DNA of 64,000 nt from Phycisphaerae bacterium (GTDB lineage: Bacteria; Planctomycetota; Phycisphaerae; Phycisphaerales; UBA1924): assembly GCA_022180725.1 (NCBI GenBank), contig BQMO01000001.1, positions 124,001-188,000 on the forward strand, in the 5' to 3' direction. A program made the position numbers and the translations under genes. The notes under the pieces are model-generated. The model made no database searches. It worked only from the letters and a program-made list of their open reading frames with translations, and had not been told where the DNA came from. This document shows, piece by piece, positions 7,761 to 16,252 of the stretch. Each line of letters starts with the position of its first letter. The stretch's first letter is position 1.

Positions 7761-9728
7761 TCAGTTCGCCGCGTCGAGCAGTTCGACGCTCTCGAACTTC
7801 TTGCCCTCGAGCATTTCCAGGCTCGCCCCGCCCCCGGTGGAGACGTGGCTCATCTGATCGGCCAGCCCGAAGGCGTCCACCGCCGCCGCGCTGTCGCCCC
7901 CGCCCACAATGCTCACCGCCCCCGTCTTGGTCGCCTCGGCGATCGCCTTGGCCACCTGACGCGTTCCCTGCGAGAAGGGCGACCACTCGAACACGCCCAT
8001 CGGCCCGTTCCACACGATCGTCTTCGCCTTCCGCAGCACCAGCGCAAACTTCGTCTGCGTCTTGGGGCCGATGTCCAGACCCATATACCCGTCCTTGATC
8101 GTGTCCTCGAACACTTCGATGTCCCCCGTGCTCTCGGCGAACTGCGACGAGCACACGTGATCCACCGGGTACAGAATCTCAACTTTCAACTTCTTGTCCA
8201 GGTCGATGATGCGCTTGGCATCCGCCAGCCGATCCGGCTCCACCTTGCTGTTCCCCACGTTCTTCCCCATCGCCGCGAGGAACGTGTACGCCATCGCCCC
8301 GCCCACGAGGATCGTGTCGGCCTTGGGCAGCAGGTTCTCGATCGCCCCGAGCTTGTCGCTCACCTTCGCCCCGCCCAGCACCACCACGAACGGCTTGCCC
8401 GGGTTCGCCAGCGTCGCCGACAGGAAGCGGATCTCCCGCTCCACCAGGAACCCGCAGACGCGCGGCTTGCCCGCCATCGCCTTGGGCACCGCCACCATGC
8501 TCGCGTCGGGTCGGTGGCATGTCCCGAAGGCGTCGTTCACGTACGCGTCCGCGTACGCCGCCAGTTTCGCCGCGAAGGCCGGGTCGCCCTTCTTCTCGCC
8601 CTTGTGGAACCGCAGGTTCTCCAGCAGCACCACCTCGCCGTCCTTCATGGCGGCCACCGCCGCCGCCGCCGCCGCGTCGGTGCAGTCCTGGCTCGGAAAG
8701 CCCACGGGCTTGCCGAGCAGTTCGCCCAGCCGCGTCGCCGCGACCTTCAGCGAGTACTCGGCCTCGTACCCCTTGCCCTCGGGGCGCCCCATGTGCGAGA
8801 CGAGGATGGCACGCCCGCCACGGTCCATGACGGAGCGGATCGTGGGTACGGCCTCGCGGATGCGCCGATCGTCGGTGATGCGGCCGTCCTCGAGCGGCAC
8901 GTTGAAGTCCACGCGGATCAGCACGCGCTTCCCGGTGGGGTTCAGCGACGCCACCGTCTTTTTGTGGATCGGCGCCCCCGCCATCGGCGCCGCCGCCGTC
9001 ACGGGCAAGGGCTTCACGGCCGGGCCGGTCGTCGGCGACTCGGCGTGCGGAACCGCCATCGAGTGAATCGCGTCAAACGTGGCCGAGGGCGTGACCACCG
9101 GGGCCGTGCCCAGGTCCACCCCGCCCTCGATCATCGACCCGATCCGCGACCGCAACGCCGCGGCCCCGTCGTGGTCCAGCGCGTCTTTCACCTGACGCAA
9201 CTGCGTCGCGATCGACCCGTCGATCAGCCGGTCCCCGATCCGCAGCTTCACCCCGCCGATCATCGCCGCGTCCGTGTACGGATGCACGATCACGTCCTTG
9301 CCCAGCGCCTGCCGGAGCCGCCCCTTCAGCGACGCGAGCGCCGACGCGTCCATCGGTTCGGCCGTGAACACGTCCACCTCGACGCGCCCCAACTTGTCCT
9401 GCACGATCGAGTCGAACGCCGCCACAACCCCGGTGATCGCCGAGATCCGGCCCTTGTCGTTGAGCACCCGCAGGAAACTCAGCGTGAGGTCCGACACGCG
9501 GCCCTTGAAGATGCGCGTCAGCGAGCCGTCGCGCTTCTCCGCGTTGATCGCCCGCGAGGTCAGCAGTTCCGCGAACTTCGCGTCGCCGCGCGCCAGGTCG
9601 AGAATCTCCTCGAGCTCACCCAGCGTCGCCTCGACCGCGGCCCGCCCCCCCTTGCCCTCGGCGAGTTCGTACAGGCTCTTGGCGTACATCCGGGCGACGG
9701 CGTCGGGCTGAGTGTCTACGAGCGGCAT
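7761..9728 (-). CDS. atpH/pgk: Fused ATP synthase delta subunit - phosphoglycerate kinase
   Basis: One uninterrupted 655-residue frame. Residues 1 to about 185 are a complete F1 delta subunit (OSCP): ARMYAKSLYELAE at the start, FLRVLNDKGRI near 85, and the C-terminal MIGGVKLRIGDRLIDGS. Residues about 186-253 form an Ala/Pro/Thr-rich linker. Residues 254-655 are a complete phosphoglycerate kinase: RVDFNVPL, SHMGRPEGK, LLENLRFHKGEKK, DAFGTCHR, LGGAKVSDKL, WNGPMGVFE and GGGDSAAAV. No stop or frameshift separates them. An internal ATG at 8984 (MAGAPIHKK) sits where a stand-alone pgk would begin, but has no purine-rich site in front. The gene is last in the F0 operon, 50 bases after atpF. PGK makes ATP from 1,3-bisphosphoglycerate; delta ties F1 to the b stalk. 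Confidence 0.9.
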   Translation of the reverse strand: MPLVDTQPDAVARMYAKSLYELAEGKGGRAAVEATLGELEEILDLARGDAKFAELLTSRAINAEKRDGSLTRIFKGRVSDLTLSFLRVLNDKGRISAITGVVAAFDSIVQDKLGRVEVDVFTAEPMDASALASLKGRLRQALGKDVIVHPYTDAAMIGGVKLRIGDRLIDGSIATQLRQVKDALDHDGAAALRSRIGSMIEGGVDLGTAPVVTPSATFDAIHSMAVPHAESPTTGPAVKPLPVTAAAPMAGAPIHKKTVASLNPTGKRVLIRVDFNVPLEDGRITDDRRIREAVPTIRSVMDRGGRAILVSHMGRPEGKGYEAEYSLKVAATRLGELLGKPVGFPSQDCTDAAAAAAVAAMKDGEVVLLENLRFHKGEKKGDPAFAAKLAAYADAYVNDAFGTCHRPDASMVAVPKAMAGKPRVCGFLVEREIRFLSATLANPGKPFVVVLGGAKVSDKLGAIENLLPKADTILVGGAMAYTFLAAMGKNVGNSKVEPDRLADAKRIIDLDKKLKVEILYPVDHVCSSQFAESTGDIEVFEDTIKDGYMGLDIGPKTQTKFALVLRKAKTIVWNGPMGVFEWSPFSQGTRQVAKAIAEATKTGAVSIVGGGDSAAAVDAFGLADQMSHVSTGGGASLEMLEGKKFESVELLDAAN

Positions 9729-9778
9729 GGTGTGATCCGGTGAGTAGGCGTGGGGGATTCAGACGTGCGTGCGCGGCC

Positions 9779-10366
9779 TCAGTTCTTCATCGCGGCCAAC
9801 TGCTTGACCGACTCGTCCACCAGGGCCTGCGTGTCGCCCCCGGAGACGTTGCGCTTCAGCACCTTCGAGGCGATCATCGTCGCGAGGTTCGACGCCTCGC
9901 CGTAGATTTCCGCCACCGCGGCGCGCTTCGCCGCCTCGATGTCCTTGCGGGCGCGGTCCCGCAACTGGCTCAGTTCCGCGTCGGCCTGAGCCTTGAGCTG
10001 CGCCGCCAGGGCCGTCTGCTGTTGACGGGCCTGCTCGATCATCTTCTGCGCGTCCGCCCGCGCCTTGGCCAGCGACTGCTGGTATTCCTCGAGCGCGTCC
10101 TTGGCCTGCTTGCGGGCCATCTCCGCCGCCTCGATCTCCTCGCGGATCTTCGCCTCGCGGTCCTGCAGCCCCTTCACGATCATCGGCCAGACCTTGATCG
10201 ACAGAATCGCCAAGACCGCCGCGAATACCACCAGGCTCACCACCATCGGCGCGAGGCCCTGCTGGATCGTCGGCACCACCCCCGCCTTCTCGTGCGTCGT
10301 GTCGCCGGCGAACGCGGCGGCGGGAGCCAGAGAAGCCAGAAGAATCATGACGCGGCTGTATTTCAT
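9779..10366 (-). CDS. atpF: ATP synthase F0 subunit b
   Basis: A 195-residue peripheral stalk subunit. After an N-terminal segment that reads like a cleavable signal peptide (ASLAPAAAFAGD near residues 12-22) comes a short polar stretch, one membrane helix at about residues 41-62 (VVSLVVFAAVLAILSIKVWP), then a long charged alpha-helical region rich in Ala, Glu, Lys and Gln that forms the dimeric stalk, as in all b subunits. A signal peptide in front of the anchoring helix is not the usual design. It sits between atpE and the delta-PGK fusion that should bind its C-terminus. Confidence 0.9.
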   Translation of the reverse strand: MKYSRVMILLASLAPAAAFAGDTTHEKAGVVPTIQQGLAPMVVSLVVFAAVLAILSIKVWPMIVKGLQDREAKIREEIEAAEMARKQAKDALEEYQQSLAKARADAQKMIEQARQQQTALAAQLKAQADAELSQLRDRARKDIEAAKRAAVAEIYGEASNLATMIASKVLKRNVSGGDTQALVDESVKQLAAMKN

Positions 10367-10448
10367 AACCAGTCCTTCGTGTGTCTCGATACTTGAACAC
10401 CATTCCGAAAGGCCCGCCCCGGGCGCTGACCCGCGGCGGGCTGTGTGC

Positions 10449-10745
<297 letters not shown>

Positions 10746-10838
10746 TCACCTTTCTTCAAACTTCCACAAGCCCAAACCCGAGTGCCGGAACGCCCCGGCC
10801 GGCCCGTTATGCACGCCACCGCCATCCGGCGGCCGCCC

Positions 10839-11786
10839 CTAGTGGGCGTGCGCGTGCTCGTGGCCGTGTGCCTCCCCATGCTCGTGGTCATGGTGATGGC
10901 TGAGTTGCGAGATGAACACCGTCGTCAGGAACATGAACACGAACGCCTGGAGGAACGCGACGAACAACTCCAGGAAGTAGATCGCCACCGCCGACACGAT
11001 CGAGATCAGCGAGATCGCCCCGCCCATCACCGTCCCCGCGATCCCATCCCCGATCATCCCCAGCCCGCTCACCGCGAACATGAACAGCACCGCGACCAGG
11101 ATGTGCCCGGCCGTCATGTTCGCGAACAGACGCAGCGCCAGCGCCACCGGCTTGATGATCGTCCCCACGATCTCGATGGGCACCAGCAGCAGCGAGATCG
11201 GAAACTTCGTCCCCGCCGTCAGGTGCCCCAGGTAGCCCCCCAGGCCCAGTTCGCGGATGCCGGCGATGTTGATGACCAGCGCCGCGATCATCGCCAGCGC
11301 CGCCGTTACGAAGATGTTCTGCGTCGCCGTCGCCCCCACCACCCCGCTCAGCACGTGCCCGCCGGCGAAGTGGTCGATCAGGTGCGTCAGGTCCGTCAGC
11401 GGCGTAAGCCCCAGCAGGTTGTTCACCAGGATGAAGAAGAACACCGTCCACAGGAACGGCATGAACCGGTCCGTCCGGTGGCCCAGCAGAGGACGCACCG
11501 TGTTGTCCCGCAGGTAGACACAGATCACCTCGATCATGTGCGCCAGGGCGCCCTTGGTCAGGTAACGGTCATACCCCTGCGATTCCGGCCCGGTCTTGAT
11601 CCGTGACGCCGCGTACCACAGCAGCCCCACCACGATCACGCCCGAGAGAAACAGGTTCCCCACGTGCGCCGACCACAGCCAGACGCCGTGCATGCCGAAA
11701 AGGTCCGTCACCCACTTGGGCGAGTTCACGACGTGGTCGACGGGGTTGCCCTCCGCCAGCGTCAGCGTTGCCAAACCAATGTTCAT
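10839..11786 (-). CDS. atpB: ATP synthase F0 subunit a
   Basis: A 315-residue polytopic subunit forming the proton half-channels. The essential stator Arg is R219 in ALALRLFANMTAGH, and PFLWTVFFFILVNNLLGL (from residue 110) is the typical second conserved helix. The start at 11786 overlaps the stop of the upstream gene (ATGA). The protein ends with an unusual tail: after FISQLS, residues 297-315 contain ten His among 19, mixed with Asp, Glu, Gly and Ala. This looks like a metal-binding or pH-sensitive extension and is not part of the usual subunit. Confidence 0.93.
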   Translation of the reverse strand: MNIGLATLTLAEGNPVDHVVNSPKWVTDLFGMHGVWLWSAHVGNLFLSGVIVVGLLWYAASRIKTGPESQGYDRYLTKGALAHMIEVICVYLRDNTVRPLLGHRTDRFMPFLWTVFFFILVNNLLGLTPLTDLTHLIDHFAGGHVLSGVVGATATQNIFVTAALAMIAALVINIAGIRELGLGGYLGHLTAGTKFPISLLLVPIEIVGTIIKPVALALRLFANMTAGHILVAVLFMFAVSGLGMIGDGIAGTVMGGAISLISIVSAVAIYFLELFVAFLQAFVFMFLTTVFISQLSHHHDHEHGEAHGHEHAHAH

Positions 11787-12253
11787 GTTCGCTCGCTTCC
11801 CGAAAGAGCCGCCCGCAGGGCCAGGGTCCCCCACGCGGCCTCCACCGCCAAGCACAGAATCGCCGCCGTCAACATCGCGGCGAAGAACGCCGCCGTGTCC
11901 GGCTTCATCAGCAGGAAAAGCACCGTGCCCCCCGCCAGCGAGAACAGCAGCCGCGCCGTCCCCGACAGCACCACCGCCGGCCCGAGTTTGCCCACTGTTC
12001 GCACCCCGCCCGGCAGCAGTATCAGCACACTGACGAGGCACCCCAGCGCGACCGGCAGAACACCCATCGTCGTCGAGATCGACGGCCCCAAGGCCCCTTC
12101 CGGCGCCCGCAGCAGCCCCGCGGCAAAGAACCCCCCCGCCGAACCCACCAAACACGCGCACGCGAACGCACCGATCAGCATCGGCAGCCGGGCAATCACC
12201 CGTGGCGTGGGCGTCGATTCGGGCTGTAAAGTTGACTCGGCCATGGTCAGCAT
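11783..12253 (-). CDS. Four-helix membrane protein of the F0 operon (AtpI/AtpR-like position)
   Basis: 156 residues if translation starts at the ATG at 12253; an ATG three codons later (12244, MAEST) is equally possible and neither has a clear ribosome site. Four hydrophobic helices follow a polar N-terminus: about 25-48, 62-80, 92-112 and 118-140. It lies between the AtpI-like gene and atpB and overlaps the atpB start by four bases. In many bacteria this slot holds AtpI or AtpR, which help assemble the c ring or supply Mg2+. Sequence similarity is weak, so the assignment rests on position. Confidence 0.6.
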   Translation of the reverse strand: MLTMAESTLQPESTPTPRVIARLPMLIGAFACACLVGSAGGFFAAGLLRAPEGALGPSISTTMGVLPVALGCLVSVLILLPGGVRTVGKLGPAVVLSGTARLLFSLAGGTVLFLLMKPDTAAFFAAMLTAAILCLAVEAAWGTLALRAALSGSERT

Positions 12254-12329
12254 CAGGGGGCACAAGGGTAGCGGGCGACCGCCACGCTTTCCACGAAATG
12301 AACTGTTTGTTCGCCGGCTGATCGGATCG

Positions 12330-12608
12330 TCAAATGGTCGGCGGGGGGGGCTTCGACGCCTGACGGCGGGCACGACCCGCGGCAAACTCCCGCTCCGCCG
12401 CCTTCGCCTCACGAATGAACCGCACCATCCCCGTCACCAGCCCAAGCCCAAGCCCCACCAATAACGCCACGGGTGACGACTTCGCGAAGTAGTCGATCAC
12501 CCACCCGATCAGCCCTCCCGCCATCACCGACGCGGCGAACGAGAACGCAATCGCCCACGCCCGGCTCATCGACGCGTACGCCCCGGGCTGATTGGGTTTG
12601 CGGTCCAT
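12330..12608 (-). CDS. AtpI/AtpQ-like ATP synthase accessory protein
   Basis: A 92-residue two-helix membrane protein of the ATPase_gene1 type. Hallmarks are the first helix followed by GWVIDYFAKSSP, then a glycine-rich second helix (LLVGLGLGLVTGMVRFIREAKA). Such proteins open ATP synthase operons and are thought to act in assembly or Mg2+ supply. The start at 12608 (MDRKPNQ) is chosen over the ATG at 12620; neither has a strong ribosome site. It is the first gene of the leftward operon, 85 bases before the next gene, and starts 43 bases from the palindrome at 12651-12666. Confidence 0.75.
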   Translation of the reverse strand: MDRKPNQPGAYASMSRAWAIAFSFAASVMAGGLIGWVIDYFAKSSPVALLVGLGLGLVTGMVRFIREAKAAEREFAAGRARRQASKPPPPTI

Positions 12609-12650
12609 GCCGTGCACCATACGCACCGCGCGAACCTGTCGACCAAGGGC

Positions 12651-12666
12651 GACATACCAGTATGTC
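12651..12666. promoter_or_regulatory. Perfect 16-base palindrome in a divergent promoter region
   Basis: GACATAC-CA-GTATGTC is a perfect inverted repeat with a two-base centre. It lies between the divergent starts of the F0 operon (12608) and a lipoprotein gene (12694). Its place and symmetry suit a dimeric repressor or activator site. The regulator is not known. Confidence 0.4.
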
Positions 12667-12693
12667 CACCCCACACCCTCACGCAAAGGAGTA

Positions 12694-13092
12694 ATGAACA
12701 TGGCTCGATGGGTTCACATCGCGGCACCGACGCTCATGGCGTTGTCCATCGTGGGAGGCCTTGGCGGCTGCACCCCCAATCCGGCCAACAGCCGCACGGG
12801 CCTCGACACCGCACGCGTTCAAGAGCATCGGGACCGCATCGCAACCCTCCGGTTGCAACGCGACACGATCATCCGCCAGAGCGGCCTGATGGCCCTCGAC
12901 GAGGCGAATGATCCCGTCCTGCATCGCCTCCGGGCACTGGGGGCGGGGGACGCGCCCGCAACCCGGGACGCCATTCAAGAGCGCGACCAACTCGAAAAGA
13001 GGGCCGTCGATTTGGTCATCGTCCGCGCGCGAGTGGCCGACCTCAACCGCGAGATCGAGCACGTGCAGGACTCGCTGAGCGACCAGAACTGA
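12694..13092 (+). CDS. Lipoprotein with coiled-coil-like body, unknown function
   Basis: A 132-residue protein. The start at 12694 has AAAGGA four bases upstream. Residues 1-26 form a lipoprotein signal (hydrophobic core then LGGC with Cys26 as the lipidation site). The rest is highly charged with many Arg, Glu, Asp and Leu and no further hydrophobic stretch, and the heptad-like spacing suggests a helical bundle or coiled coil. No family is recognised. It is transcribed away from the F0 operon and lies 46 bases before serS, with which it may share a transcript. Confidence 0.7.
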   Translation: MNMARWVHIAAPTLMALSIVGGLGGCTPNPANSRTGLDTARVQEHRDRIATLRLQRDTIIRQSGLMALDEANDPVLHRLRALGAGDAPATRDAIQERDQLEKRAVDLVIVRARVADLNREIEHVQDSLSDQN

Positions 13093-13138
13093 CGCTTTAC
13101 CAAGGCGTTTCGCGGGCGGTGCTTCCTACACTCGCCGC

Positions 13139-14548
13139 ATGATCGACCTGAAAGCCCTCCGCGAGAATCCGGGACGCTTCATCGCCGGCGCCAAGGCCAA
13201 GGGCGTGTCCGTAGACATCGATCGGCTGGTCTCGCTCGACGCCGAGCGTCGCAAACTCCAGGCCCAGGCCGACACCCTCCGCGCCGAGCAGAACCGACTC
13301 GCGAAAGACGTCGGCCCGCAGATCGGGAAACTCAAGGGGCAACTCAAGAGCAAGACCGGCCCCGACGCCGTGGCCCTTCAGGCCGAGATCGACGCCCTCG
13401 CCGCCAAGCCCACCGCCCTCAAGGCCGAACTCCAGGCCCTCGAAGCCCGCGCCGCCGAACTCGACCCCGCCATCGCCGAACTTCTGCTGCAAGTCCCCCT
13501 TCCGCCCGACGCCGACGTGCCCGTCGGTTCATCCAGCGAGGACAATGTCGAGATCAAACGCTGGAACCCGCCGGGATTCGACCCGGCCAAGACCTTCGAG
13601 GCCAACCGCGGCTTCAAGCCCAGGACCCACCTCGACCTCGTCCGCGACCTCCGCCTGTGCGACTTCGAACGCGGCGTCAAGATTGCCGGCTCTCGCTCCT
13701 ACGTCCTCACGGGCGACGGCATGCGCCTGCACCTCGCCGTGCAGCGCTACGCGATCGACTTCATGGCCGAGAAGCACGGGTTCACGCCCATGAGCGTGCC
13801 CACGCTCGTGCGTGAAGAGACCATGGTCGGCACGGGCTTCTTCCCCGCGGGTCGCGAGCAGGCCTACCACGTCGAAGAATCCAAGCGCGGCGGGGGCTAC
13901 GACCTCTTCCTCACCGGCACCGGCGAGGTCGGGCTGATGGGCGTCCACAAGGACGAAATCCTCGACGAAGCCGCGCTGCCCCTGCGGTACGTGACCGTCT
14001 CGACCTGCTACCGGCGCGAGGCCGGCGCCGCGGGCAAGGACACCGCCGGGCTGTACCGGATTCACCAGTTCGACAAGGTGGAGCAGGTGGTGATCTGCCG
14101 CGCCGACGAGGCCGAAAGCCGCGCCTGGCACAAGAAGATGATCGGGTACGTCGAGGAACTCCTCCAAAGCCTCGGCCTGCCCTACCGCCTGCTCCAGTGC
14201 TGCACAGGCGACCTGGGCGTCAAAAACGCCGACATGATCGACATCGAGAGTTGGATGCCAGGCCGCGGCGAAGTCGGCAAAGACGGCGTGCCCACGGGGG
14301 CCTACGGCGAGACCCACTCCGCCAGCCGGCTTTACGACTTCCAATGCCGCCGGCTCAATATGCGCTACCGCCCCGGCGGCGCCGCGGGCAAGGGCGACAC
14401 CGTCTTCTGCCACTCGCTGAACAACACCGTGCTCGCCTCGCCGCGCATCCTCATCCCACTGCTCGAAATCCACCAGAACGCCGACGGAACCATCACAATC
14501 CCCGACGTGCTCAGGCCGTACATGGGCGGGAAGGCGACGATCGGATGA
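13139..14548 (+). CDS. serS: Seryl-tRNA synthetase
   Basis: A 469-residue class II aminoacyl-tRNA synthetase that charges tRNA-Ser. The N-terminal 110 residues form the long antiparallel coiled-coil arm, rich in Lys, Glu, Ala and Gln, that grips the tRNA variable arm. The catalytic domain has motif 2 (CYRREAGAAGKDTAGLYRIH), the serine-site segment TGTGEVGL, SASRLYDFQ, and motif 3 (LNNTVLASPRILIPLLE). The length is slightly above the usual 420-450. Its stop overlaps the next start (ATGA). Confidence 0.95.
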   Translation: MIDLKALRENPGRFIAGAKAKGVSVDIDRLVSLDAERRKLQAQADTLRAEQNRLAKDVGPQIGKLKGQLKSKTGPDAVALQAEIDALAAKPTALKAELQALEARAAELDPAIAELLLQVPLPPDADVPVGSSSEDNVEIKRWNPPGFDPAKTFEANRGFKPRTHLDLVRDLRLCDFERGVKIAGSRSYVLTGDGMRLHLAVQRYAIDFMAEKHGFTPMSVPTLVREETMVGTGFFPAGREQAYHVEESKRGGGYDLFLTGTGEVGLMGVHKDEILDEAALPLRYVTVSTCYRREAGAAGKDTAGLYRIHQFDKVEQVVICRADEAESRAWHKKMIGYVEELLQSLGLPYRLLQCCTGDLGVKNADMIDIESWMPGRGEVGKDGVPTGAYGETHSASRLYDFQCRRLNMRYRPGGAAGKGDTVFCHSLNNTVLASPRILIPLLEIHQNADGTITIPDVLRPYMGGKATIG

Positions 14549-15345
14549 CCCTCGACCAGCAACTCCAGCAGATGCACGGCGGCCTCATGCAGGTCTGGCG
14601 GCACGTCCTGCGCCTCCGCCGATCTGTATCCGCGATGGAAGCCCGCGACCAACTCGCCGCCGCCGGGCGTGTCCCGACGCTCCCCATTGACTTCCGCTCG
14701 CAGTTCGGCGAGGACGTCGCCGCGTGGGACCTGCTCGGCAAGCCCCTCGACGGGTTCTTCATCGAAGTCGGCGCCTTCGACGGCGTGACTTATTCCACCT
14801 CCTACGCGCTCGAAGCCATCGGGTGGAAAGGCCTGCTCGTCGAACCCATCCCCGCGCGGGCCGAGGCCTGCCGACGCAACCGCCCGAACGCCCGCGTCGT
14901 CCACGCCGCCCTGGCCGGGCCGACGGCCCCGAAGGAACTCACGTTCACCGTCGTCGAGGACTCCTACGGCGGAATGCTCTCCTACGCCGAAAGCCTCAGC
15001 CAGGGCCACCACGTCGAGCAGGTCCGCGCCGCGGGCGAGCGGCAATCCAAGGTGCGCGTGCCCGTCACCACGCTCGACGCGCTGCTCTCGGGGCACACGG
15101 GCTCCATCGATCTGGTCTCCATCGACGTCGAGGGCGCCGAACTGGCCCTGCTCGAAGGATTCGACCTGGCCCGCTGGAAGCCGCGCGTCATGATGATCGA
15201 AGACAGCACCTTCGGCCAGAACCCGGCGCTCGATCGGCTGCTCGCACGCCACCCCTACACCCTGGCCGGCTGGGTCGAGTCCAGCCGCGTGTGCGTGCGG
15301 TCCGACGAACGCGACCTTCTCGAGCGTGCCAGGCAGGTGTTATAA
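14545..15345 (+). CDS. FkbM-family SAM-dependent methyltransferase
   Basis: A 266-residue protein. The Rossmann SAM site is FFIEVGAFDGV (residues 71-81), preceded by SQFGEDV, and the FkbM hallmark IDVEGAELALLEGFD appears about 120 residues later. Members methylate hydroxyl groups, often on sugars or lipids; the substrate here is unknown. The first 45 residues are helical and not part of the core fold. The ATG overlaps the serS stop by four bases, so translation is probably coupled, although no functional link to tRNA charging is evident. Confidence 0.82.
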   Translation: MTLDQQLQQMHGGLMQVWRHVLRLRRSVSAMEARDQLAAAGRVPTLPIDFRSQFGEDVAAWDLLGKPLDGFFIEVGAFDGVTYSTSYALEAIGWKGLLVEPIPARAEACRRNRPNARVVHAALAGPTAPKELTFTVVEDSYGGMLSYAESLSQGHHVEQVRAAGERQSKVRVPVTTLDALLSGHTGSIDLVSIDVEGAELALLEGFDLARWKPRVMMIEDSTFGQNPALDRLLARHPYTLAGWVESSRVCVRSDERDLLERARQVL

Positions 15346-15457
15346 CGCCCTCGTCATCACAATCGAACGGTCCGCGGCACGCAATCAACGCCCCTCCGCG
15401 GCGTTGTACCTTTCGACGCTCGGGGGTCAGGCCAGAGCGTCGTGAAGGAGCATCACC

Positions 15458-16252
15458 GTGGGATTTCACCGACTTTGGACCGTCATGACCCTGTGCGTCG
15501 CCTCCGCGGGCGTCGCCTGCGCCCAGTCCGGGCCCAAGCACGCCGAACAGCGTGACCAGGGCCATCGTGAACGTGACCGCGCCGGGCACGTCTGGCGCGA
15601 CGCGGACGCCGATGGCGATCGGTTCTTCGCGCATCAACCGCCGCGCGGCGACCGCCGCGGGCCGATGTTGCCGCCCGAGGCACGCGAACGCTTCCGCGAA
15701 CGCGTCGACCACATGCCGCCCCAGCGCCGCGAGGAACTCCGCGAACGCTTCCGCGAACGCGTCGAGCACATGCCCCCGCAGCGCCGCGAAGAACTCCGCG
15801 AACGCTTCCGCGAGCGCGTCGAGCACATGCCCCCGCAGCGCCGCGAGGAACTCCGCGAACGCTTCCGGGAGCGCATGGGGCCTCGTGCGGATGGACCAGG
15901 CCCGCGCGGCCCGCTCCCGCCGCGTGATGATCGCGCCGGCCCGCGCAAGCAGTTCGACCCACGCGTGCCCATGCCCCGGGGCGAGCAACCCCGACGAGCC
16001 GCCCCGCGACGCGACGACGACCGCGCCCCGCGCGGCGACGCCATGCCCCGACGCAACGACGACCGCGCCCCGCGCGGCCCCTTGCCCCAGCGCGGCCGCG
16101 AGCCGCGATTCGAGCAGGGCGGCCCGGGCATGAACGACGACCGCGGTCCGCGCGGCGACGCCATGCCGCCACGCGACGACGACCGCGCCCCACGCGCCCC
16201 CTTGCCCCAGCGCGGCCGCGAGCTGCGCCCCGACGATCGCCGCCCCGAATAA
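15458..16252 (+). CDS. Secreted Arg/Pro-rich tandem-repeat protein
   Basis: 264 residues starting at a GTG with AAGGAG seven bases upstream. An N-terminal signal peptide ends near ACAQ (about residue 23). The body has nearly three copies of a 19-residue repeat (MPPQRREELRERFRERVEH), encoded by near-identical 57-base units between about 15700 and 15880. A lower-complexity part with DDDRAPRGDAMP and GPLPQRGRE repeats follows. The protein is extremely rich in Arg, Asp, Glu and Pro, with no membrane segment or catalytic motif. Charged heptads suggest alpha-helical periplasmic repeats, in the style of CpxP/Spy-like or metal-sensor repeat proteins, but the function is not known. Confidence 0.7.
   Translation: MGFHRLWTVMTLCVASAGVACAQSGPKHAEQRDQGHRERDRAGHVWRDADADGDRFFAHQPPRGDRRGPMLPPEARERFRERVDHMPPQRREELRERFRERVEHMPPQRREELRERFRERVEHMPPQRREELRERFRERMGPRADGPGPRGPLPPRDDRAGPRKQFDPRVPMPRGEQPRRAAPRRDDDRAPRGDAMPRRNDDRAPRGPLPQRGREPRFEQGGPGMNDDRGPRGDAMPPRDDDRAPRAPLPQRGRELRPDDRRPE

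Noticed and set aside
8950..9100. Two separate genes (atpH and pgk) with a stop or frameshift between them
   Set aside because: The frame is continuous through the linker and no stop codon is found; the internal ATG at 8984 lacks a ribosome site. Separate translation by internal initiation is not excluded, and is listed as a refutation test.
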